Assembly: GCA_964641125.1 (NCBI GenBank) | Contig: CAZXMO010000008.1 | Coordinates: 6,191-70,190 of the forward strand | From: JBKHAJ01 sp964641125 | GTDB taxonomy: Bacteria > Spirochaetota > Spirochaetia > SPDA01 > CAZSGZ01 | Length of the DNA: 64,000 nucleotides | Reading direction: 5' to 3' | Shown: positions 59,516-64,000 of the stretch, one piece after another | Layout: every line of letters starts with the position of its first letter | How positions within the stretch are numbered: position 1 is the first letter of the stretch | The notes under the pieces: model-generated | Databases searched by the model: none | What the model was told of the DNA's origin: nothing | The model's input: only the letters and a program-made list of their open reading frames with translations | Program-made: the position numbers and the translations under genes

Positions 59516-61747
59516 ATGCTTGAGGCCGATCAAATACAAAAGATCGATGCAATTTTAGCCGGCGCGGAGGAGGAGGGGCGGCGTACCCTCTTCGAGTTCG
59601 AGGTGTACGGAATTCTCTCGGCTTTGGAGCTCACCGTTCCCCGGTTCCGGTTTATTCGAAACCCCGAGGAAGTGGACGAGGCGATGATTGGAGAGTTTGG
59701 CGAGAAGATCGTCCTCAAGGTGGTAAGCGAAGAGATCGCCCATAAGCAAAAGATGGGGGGGATCGAGATTACAGACAACGGCAACCCACTCTTTATCCGT
59801 TTCCTCCTCGAGCAGATGGAAAAACGGATTTTCGAGAACTTCCCTGAAGACGAGAAACCCTCCGTCCACGGTTTCCTCCTCGCGGAGTTCATCCCCTTCA
59901 AACCGGCCCTAGGCTACGAGATCCTTATCGGAGTCAAGCAAGACCTCGCCTTCGGCCCGATTCTCACCTTGAGCAAGGGAGGGGACGACGCGGAGTTCTT
60001 TGCCGAGTACTACGATCCGGCGAACCTCTTTGCGCCGCCCTTCGAGTACGGGGACGCCCTCGAAGTCCTTCAGAGCCTCAAGATCCGGCACCGGTACGCG
60101 GAGATCGGTCACCTGGAATATCTCGAGTACATCGCCGACGCGGCATCGAAGCTGAGCAAGCTCGCCTACGTCTATTCCTTCATAGCCGATGAGAAGCGGG
60201 CTTTCATTATTTCGTCTCTCGACATCAACCCCTTCGTGCTGACCGCGAACAGCCGCTTCGTTGCGGTGGACGGCTACGCCGAGTTCGCGAAGAGTGATGA
60301 GAGCCGGATCGAAATGCCTCCCCTTCGGACCGAAAACTTGACGAGTTTTTTCAATCCCTCGGGGATCGCGGTCATCGGGGTGTCCGGCGATGTAAATAAG
60401 GGGAGTATCGGCGTGGAGATCGCCAAGCTTCTCCACGATCTAGGGCGGGAGGACATCTACTTCGTGAATATCAAGGGAGGAAGTGTCACCTTGGACGGGA
60501 AGGAGTATCCCCTGTATAAGAAGATCTCCGATGTTCCCGAGCCGGTGGAGCTCATCGTCTATACCGCGCCCGCTCCCTTTTCGGTGGAGTTCTTCCGGAA
60601 TCTCCCCGAAAACACCTATAAGAGCGTAATCCTCATCTCCGGTATTCCCGCTAATCTCGATTACGGGGACTACGTGGAGCAGCTCGACCATTCGGTCCCT
60701 AAGGGGTTACGGATTATCGGACCTAACTGCGTAGGTATCATCTCCGCCCCCTCCGGGGAAGACAGGGGGGTCAACACCTTTTTCGTCGATCAGAGGCGCC
60801 TCCAGGTCGAGCACTCCGAGTTCAGCAACACCGTCCTATTGACCCAGAGCGGGGGGTTCGCCATCAGCGAGATAGACCGCCTCCAGAACTCCCGTCTCTT
60901 TCATGCCCTAGTCAGCTTCGGGAACAAGTACGACGTCAAGATCACCGACCTTATGGCTTACTTCGAAGAAAAGGAGGATATCGAGGTGGTCGCCCTCTAC
61001 GTGGAAGGATTCGATCCCGGGGAAGGCCGCAGGTTTTTCCAGCTTGCCCGGGAGATGAAGAAGCCGGTGATTATCTATAAGTCGGGACGGACCGAGACCG
61101 GGGCGCGGGCCGCCGCCACTCACACCGCGTCGATGTCCGGAGACTACGAGGTCTTCACCGCCATGTGCAGCCAGGCCGGGGTGATCTTCACCGACGACAT
61201 CGAAGACCACTACGATTATATCAAGGCCTTTTCCCTGCTCTGCGGCCGGAAACCGAAGGGAAACCGGGTGGGGGGAGTGGTCAACTCCGGGTTCGAGGCC
61301 ACCGTGGCGGGGGACGAGATCTCCGGCCTTGTCCAGGCGAAGTTCTCTCCGGAAACGGAAAGGCGGCTTCAGGAGATCAACAGCTCGGGGCTGGTGAACA
61401 TCCAATCCTCCTTCCTCGACATCACTCCCATGTCCGACGACAACGACTACGCCGACTACATCGAGGCGTTTCTGAAAGACGATGACATCGACTGTGTCTT
61501 CGTCGCGGTCATCCCCCACGTGTCGATCCTGAAGACCGATCCCGAGACCGCCCGGGACTCCGACAGTCTGGGGAACCATCTCGTCAGGCTCTACAAGCGG
61601 TACGACAAGCCGATGGTCGTCTCGGTGAACGCGGGGAGCTACTATTCGGAGTTCGTAGGGCTGATGGAGGAAAACGGGTTGCCGGTGTACGACGACATCA
61701 GATCGGCGGTCCGTGCGCTGGAGACCTTCGTTTCGTATTACGTATAG
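59516..61747 (+). CDS. ADP-forming acyl-CoA synthetase, beta-alpha fusion
   Basis: A 743-residue enzyme of the ADP-forming acetyl-CoA synthetase class, which makes ATP from acetyl-CoA (or a similar thioester). Residues 1-270 are the ATP-grasp (beta) part (LFEFEVYGIL, LKVVSEEIAHKQKMGGI), and about 275-740 the CoA-binding plus ligase (alpha) part (FNPSGIAVIGVSG, IIGPNCVGI). The phospho-His is in THTASMSGD. The usual fusions run alpha-beta, so this beta-alpha order is uncommon. GAAGGAG precedes ATG 59516. With PDH this would give acetate plus ATP. Its 3' end overlaps a convergent STAS gene by 10 bp. Confidence 0.88.
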   Translation: MLEADQIQKIDAILAGAEEEGRRTLFEFEVYGILSALELTVPRFRFIRNPEEVDEAMIGEFGEKIVLKVVSEEIAHKQKMGGIEITDNGNPLFIRFLLEQMEKRIFENFPEDEKPSVHGFLLAEFIPFKPALGYEILIGVKQDLAFGPILTLSKGGDDAEFFAEYYDPANLFAPPFEYGDALEVLQSLKIRHRYAEIGHLEYLEYIADAASKLSKLAYVYSFIADEKRAFIISSLDINPFVLTANSRFVAVDGYAEFAKSDESRIEMPPLRTENLTSFFNPSGIAVIGVSGDVNKGSIGVEIAKLLHDLGREDIYFVNIKGGSVTLDGKEYPLYKKISDVPEPVELIVYTAPAPFSVEFFRNLPENTYKSVILISGIPANLDYGDYVEQLDHSVPKGLRIIGPNCVGIISAPSGEDRGVNTFFVDQRRLQVEHSEFSNTVLLTQSGGFAISEIDRLQNSRLFHALVSFGNKYDVKITDLMAYFEEKEDIEVVALYVEGFDPGEGRRFFQLAREMKKPVIIYKSGRTETGARAAATHTASMSGDYEVFTAMCSQAGVIFTDDIEDHYDYIKAFSLLCGRKPKGNRVGGVVNSGFEATVAGDEISGLVQAKFSPETERRLQEINSSGLVNIQSSFLDITPMSDDNDYADYIEAFLKDDDIDCVFVAVIPHVSILKTDPETARDSDSLGNHLVRLYKRYDKPMVVSVNAGSYYSEFVGLMEENGLPVYDDIRSAVRALETFVSYYV

Positions 61748-62142
61748 CTCTCGTTCGAGCTGCGCAGCTGAGGTTTTTCCTTGTTCTCCTTCGCCGCGGG
61801 TTTCTTCTTGAACTGTGCCAAGAGCGATTCCAGGCTTCCCGCGATGGGGAAGATCTTGGTAAGCTTGGTCAGTTCCAGTACCTTGAGGACCGATCCTTTG
61901 ATGTTGACGAACCAGAGTTTGAGGTTCTTCCTCTTCGCGGTGGTGTGCAGGTATATTAGGGTGCTCACTCCGCTGGAATCGATGTACTGAAGGTCCTGCA
62001 TGTCGAGAATGAATCCTCTGATCCCGTTCGAGACGAGCTCGATGAAGGTATCCTTTAGCTCATGGGAGTTGTACATATCCATTTCCCCGGAGAGGGCGAG
62101 GAGGTGAATCGTGGATCCGAGTTTTTTTACCTCAATTTCCAT
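61738..62142 (-). CDS. STAS-domain anti-sigma-factor antagonist
   Basis: A 134-residue SpoIIAA/RsbV-like protein with the phospho-serine motif D55-S-S-G-V-S and a C-terminal Lys-rich tail (KKKPAAKENKEKPQLRSS) not found in most members. Such proteins release sigma factors or other partners from kinase-type anti-sigma proteins. AAAGGCGG lies upstream of ATG 62142. The gene is divergent from an unrecognised 388-residue protein that may end in a kinase-like fold. It overlaps the convergent acyl-CoA synthetase gene by 10 bp. Confidence 0.92.
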   Translation of the reverse strand: MEIEVKKLGSTIHLLALSGEMDMYNSHELKDTFIELVSNGIRGFILDMQDLQYIDSSGVSTLIYLHTTAKRKNLKLWFVNIKGSVLKVLELTKLTKIFPIAGSLESLLAQFKKKPAAKENKEKPQLRSSNESYT

Positions 62143-62273
62143 ACAGTGCCGCCTTTGGAGAGAGATTTCATGGATATAATAACGGCGTAATTGTTTAGCC
62201 GGAATGAAGAAAGGATCATTTTTGTGTTAGTTTTTCGTTATTCCCCTTCTCACAACCTCTTAGAATCTGCAGT

Positions 62274-63440
62274 ATGAAATCTGTGGTTCCTTCGACGGAG
62301 ACTTACAACACTATCCGCCTCCCCTTGAAGATCCTTCTGACCGATCCCGGCCGGGAGTTCTTTCTGGAAAGAAGGAAGCGCCTCGGAACCGTTGAGACGG
62401 TCCTCCGGGGCAAGGGGGAGGGAATCGAGATTACCGAGTACACCGAGGGCTCCATCCTTCAGCTTCTCAAAAGGGGGTACGCCGCCCAGCTCGAGGTAGC
62501 GGCCGAGGATTACCTGTCGGCACGGGACGATTTCTTGAGGATTTCCCGCCTCATAGGGACCCGCTTTGTCTTCTCCGAGCTCAACAACAGGATAGCCGCC
62601 GCCCTCTGTGCCTCCGCGGTGATAACCGAGTGGAATCGGTTCAATCCGACCGCCCCTATCGAGGTCTGCGGGGATACCGAGGAGGACCAGATCCTCTTCT
62701 TCCTGCATCAGAACCGGGAGAATCTCTCTTACCTCAAGCGGCGGTTCCGGGAGCTCATCGTCCCTGGGGATCCCGAAGGAATGACTCCCGCCTCCCGCGG
62801 GCTCGAAGATGCTTTGAATCACATCGGTCCCATGATCTGGTATCGCCTCCTGCAGTTCCAGAGCTTTGACCGTTTCGATGAGGTCTTGACCGACATTTAC
62901 CGGATCCTCGCCACCGCGGAAGAGCGAGCGGCGGTAAGTGAATACCTCTCTCTGGTGCTGATGGAGCTGGTGATGCTCCTGCAAAACCGGAATATGATCG
63001 GCCTTGCCGAGCAGCTCGGGGTTCCGAACTACAAGATCGATACGGGGCTCAGAAACCGCATGGTACGGAACAATCTCCTGGCCCGGCTTGCACGAACCGA
63101 TGCCCGCATCCATGTGGTATGGCGGATCCGTCAGGGTTACCCGGGGAGCTCCGGAAAGAACGGCGCAAAGAGCCGCTTCGAGGTGTCCATCTTCAACTCT
63201 CAGGGGCGGAGCGAAGAATTGGGCCGCTTTCTGGAACGGGAGTCCCGGCATCCGAGGGGCGAGCGGAGTCTGGAAGATCTCTACGAGGAGCTCGGAGAAG
63301 ACGCGGGAGCCGAGCTGGGGCTCTCCTACATCTCCTTCCTTACCGAGCGATGCCGGTCTTTAGGTATGTTTTTCGACTGCCAGGTCCGCAGTAACGGGAA
63401 GAAGGACCAGGAGATTATCACCCTGATCTTCAGAATGTAG
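62274..63440 (+). CDS. protein of unknown function, possibly a degenerate kinase-like ATPase
   Basis: A 388-residue soluble, mostly helical protein without a known domain in its first 260 residues. The C-terminal 120 residues have a beta-alpha pattern ending in LGLSYISFLTERCRSLGMFF, similar to the G2/G3 end of GHKL ATPases, but the N and G1 boxes are missing. ATG 62274 has no Shine-Dalgarno; TAGAAT (62261-62266) seven bases upstream suggests a leaderless start, although no good -35 is present. It is divergent from the STAS gene by 131 bp, a plausible partner. Confidence 0.7.
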   Translation: MKSVVPSTETYNTIRLPLKILLTDPGREFFLERRKRLGTVETVLRGKGEGIEITEYTEGSILQLLKRGYAAQLEVAAEDYLSARDDFLRISRLIGTRFVFSELNNRIAAALCASAVITEWNRFNPTAPIEVCGDTEEDQILFFLHQNRENLSYLKRRFRELIVPGDPEGMTPASRGLEDALNHIGPMIWYRLLQFQSFDRFDEVLTDIYRILATAEERAAVSEYLSLVLMELVMLLQNRNMIGLAEQLGVPNYKIDTGLRNRMVRNNLLARLARTDARIHVVWRIRQGYPGSSGKNGAKSRFEVSIFNSQGRSEELGRFLERESRHPRGERSLEDLYEELGEDAGAELGLSYISFLTERCRSLGMFFDCQVRSNGKKDQEIITLIFRM

Positions 63441-63446
63441 CCGGCC

Positions 63447-64000
63447 CTATCTGAACCATCCCTTGTGCCGGAAAAAAAAGATCATTCCGACCGCGGTCAG
63501 TCCCATGGCGCCTAAGGTAATAGGATAGCCGTAGGGAGAACTCAGCTCGGGCATATGAACGAAGTTCATGCCGTAGATTCCCGCGATGAAGGTGAGGGGG
63601 ATGAAAGTCGTGGAGATGATGGTAAGTATTTTCATGACCGAGTTCATCCGGTTGCTCACGTTGGCGGTGTACACCGAGAAGAGACTTCCGAGTTTCTCCC
63701 GGATAATCTCCTGAGTATCTATAATACGAAAGACATGATCGTAGATGTCCCGGTAGTAGATGCGGGTGGATTCGCTGATAAGGGCAAGGTCGGTCTTCTG
63801 GAGGGAGTAGACGACCTCCCTACAGGGGAGGATCGCCCGCCTGAGCTCGGCAACCTGCTTCCCAATGTTGTGGAGATCTTCCGCCGGGCGGTTCATTCGG
63901 TCGGAGAGAATCTCTTCCTCCATCCGGTCGAACATGACTTCCACTTCCTCGAGGACTAAGGGATGGATGCCGAAGAGCTTGCCTATCTTGGTCAGGGTCG
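63447..64000 (-). CDS. corA: CorA-family magnesium/divalent-cation channel (5' end beyond window)
   Basis: The C-terminal part of a CorA channel; the frame runs past base 64000 and only about 184 residues are in the window. A long cytoplasmic helix is followed by two membrane segments with the GMN motif between them (IYGMNFVHMPEL), which is the ion selectivity loop. The first residues inside the window, LFGIHPLVLEE, match the CorA cytoplasmic domain. It should be a pentameric Mg2+ channel. It converges on the unknown gene to its left with 6 bp between them. Confidence 0.92.
   Translation of the reverse strand, partial: TLTKIGKLFGIHPLVLEEVEVMFDRMEEEILSDRMNRPAEDLHNIGKQVAELRRAILPCREVVYSLQKTDLALISESTRIYYRDIYDHVFRIIDTQEIIREKLGSLFSVYTANVSNRMNSVMKILTIISTTFIPLTFIAGIYGMNFVHMPELSSPYGYPITLGAMGLTAVGMIFFFRHKGWFR

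Noticed and set aside
1..64000. tRNA, rRNA, CRISPR arrays, insertion sequences, prophage or attachment sites
   Set aside because: No cloverleaf, array of direct repeats, transposase, integrase or phage structural gene was seen on either strand by reading; a covariance-model scan was not possible.

Overview
The window is a gene-dense, high-GC stretch of bacterial chromosome with no rRNA, tRNA, CRISPR array, insertion sequence or phage gene that I could find. The mix of genes fits an anaerobic, fermenting spirochaete (Spirochaetaceae-like): a trimeric NADH/ferredoxin [FeFe]-hydrogenase with Rex, a flavodiiron protein, many small signalling proteins, a fused AroDE, and several lipoproteins of no clear family. 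That assignment is inference from gene content and was not tested by phylogeny.

Layout. 1-2942: a sugar-type ABC importer (binding protein, ATPase, permease) with a terminator after the first gene. 3000-7953 (minus): one probable operon, rex - histidine kinase - two receiver proteins - a receiver domain fused to a formate/nitrite channel. 8145-13211 (plus, divergent from rex): an electron-bifurcating [FeFe]-hydrogenase operon that includes a stand-alone kinase-like ATPase and ends in a textbook terminator. 13392-15219: a two-gene membrane permease. 15342-16442: a receiver-HD-GYP protein. 16490-22176 (minus): pdhA-pdhB-pdhC with thiol peroxidase and a flavodiiron protein; pdhC holds a 100-N assembly gap that is probably an artefact. 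22263-29089: proC, a diguanylate cyclase, (p)ppGpp synthetase, prmC-prfA, and a 58-residue Cys-rich protein. 29123-33120: xth, an ABC-F protein and an SH3 lipoprotein. 33178-43797: an M20 hydrolase, a DRTGG protein, envelope proteins (lytic transglycosylase, TPR lipoproteins), icd and aroDE. 43759-49125: a lipoprotein, an RND/MMPL exporter, pepF and ndk. 49203-51481: nitroreductase, radical SAM enzyme and a small secreted peptide. 51530-56220: a sulfatase with its radical-SAM maturase behind a shared divergent promoter, and a degenerate cyclase. 56289-61747: modF, a small lipoprotein, ilvC and an ADP-forming acyl-CoA synthetase. 61738-64000: a STAS protein, an unrecognised protein and part of corA.

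How the genes may work together: pyruvate dehydrogenase makes acetyl-CoA and NADH, the ADP-forming acetyl-CoA synthetase can turn acetyl-CoA into acetate plus ATP, and the hydrogenase disposes of NADH and reduced ferredoxin as H2. Rex would sense NADH/NAD+ at the divergent rex/hydrogenase promoter. The rex operon continues into a phosphorelay whose last member is a channel carrying its own receiver domain, which suggests phosphorylation control of formate (or a related anion) flux beside the hydrogenase. This is the most unusual system in the window.

A second pattern: about nine genes lack a Shine-Dalgarno sequence and instead have -35/-10-like boxes placed so that transcription would begin at or within a few bases of the start codon, which suggests leaderless mRNAs. 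Genes are tightly packed, with five convergent pairs overlapping at their 3' ends.
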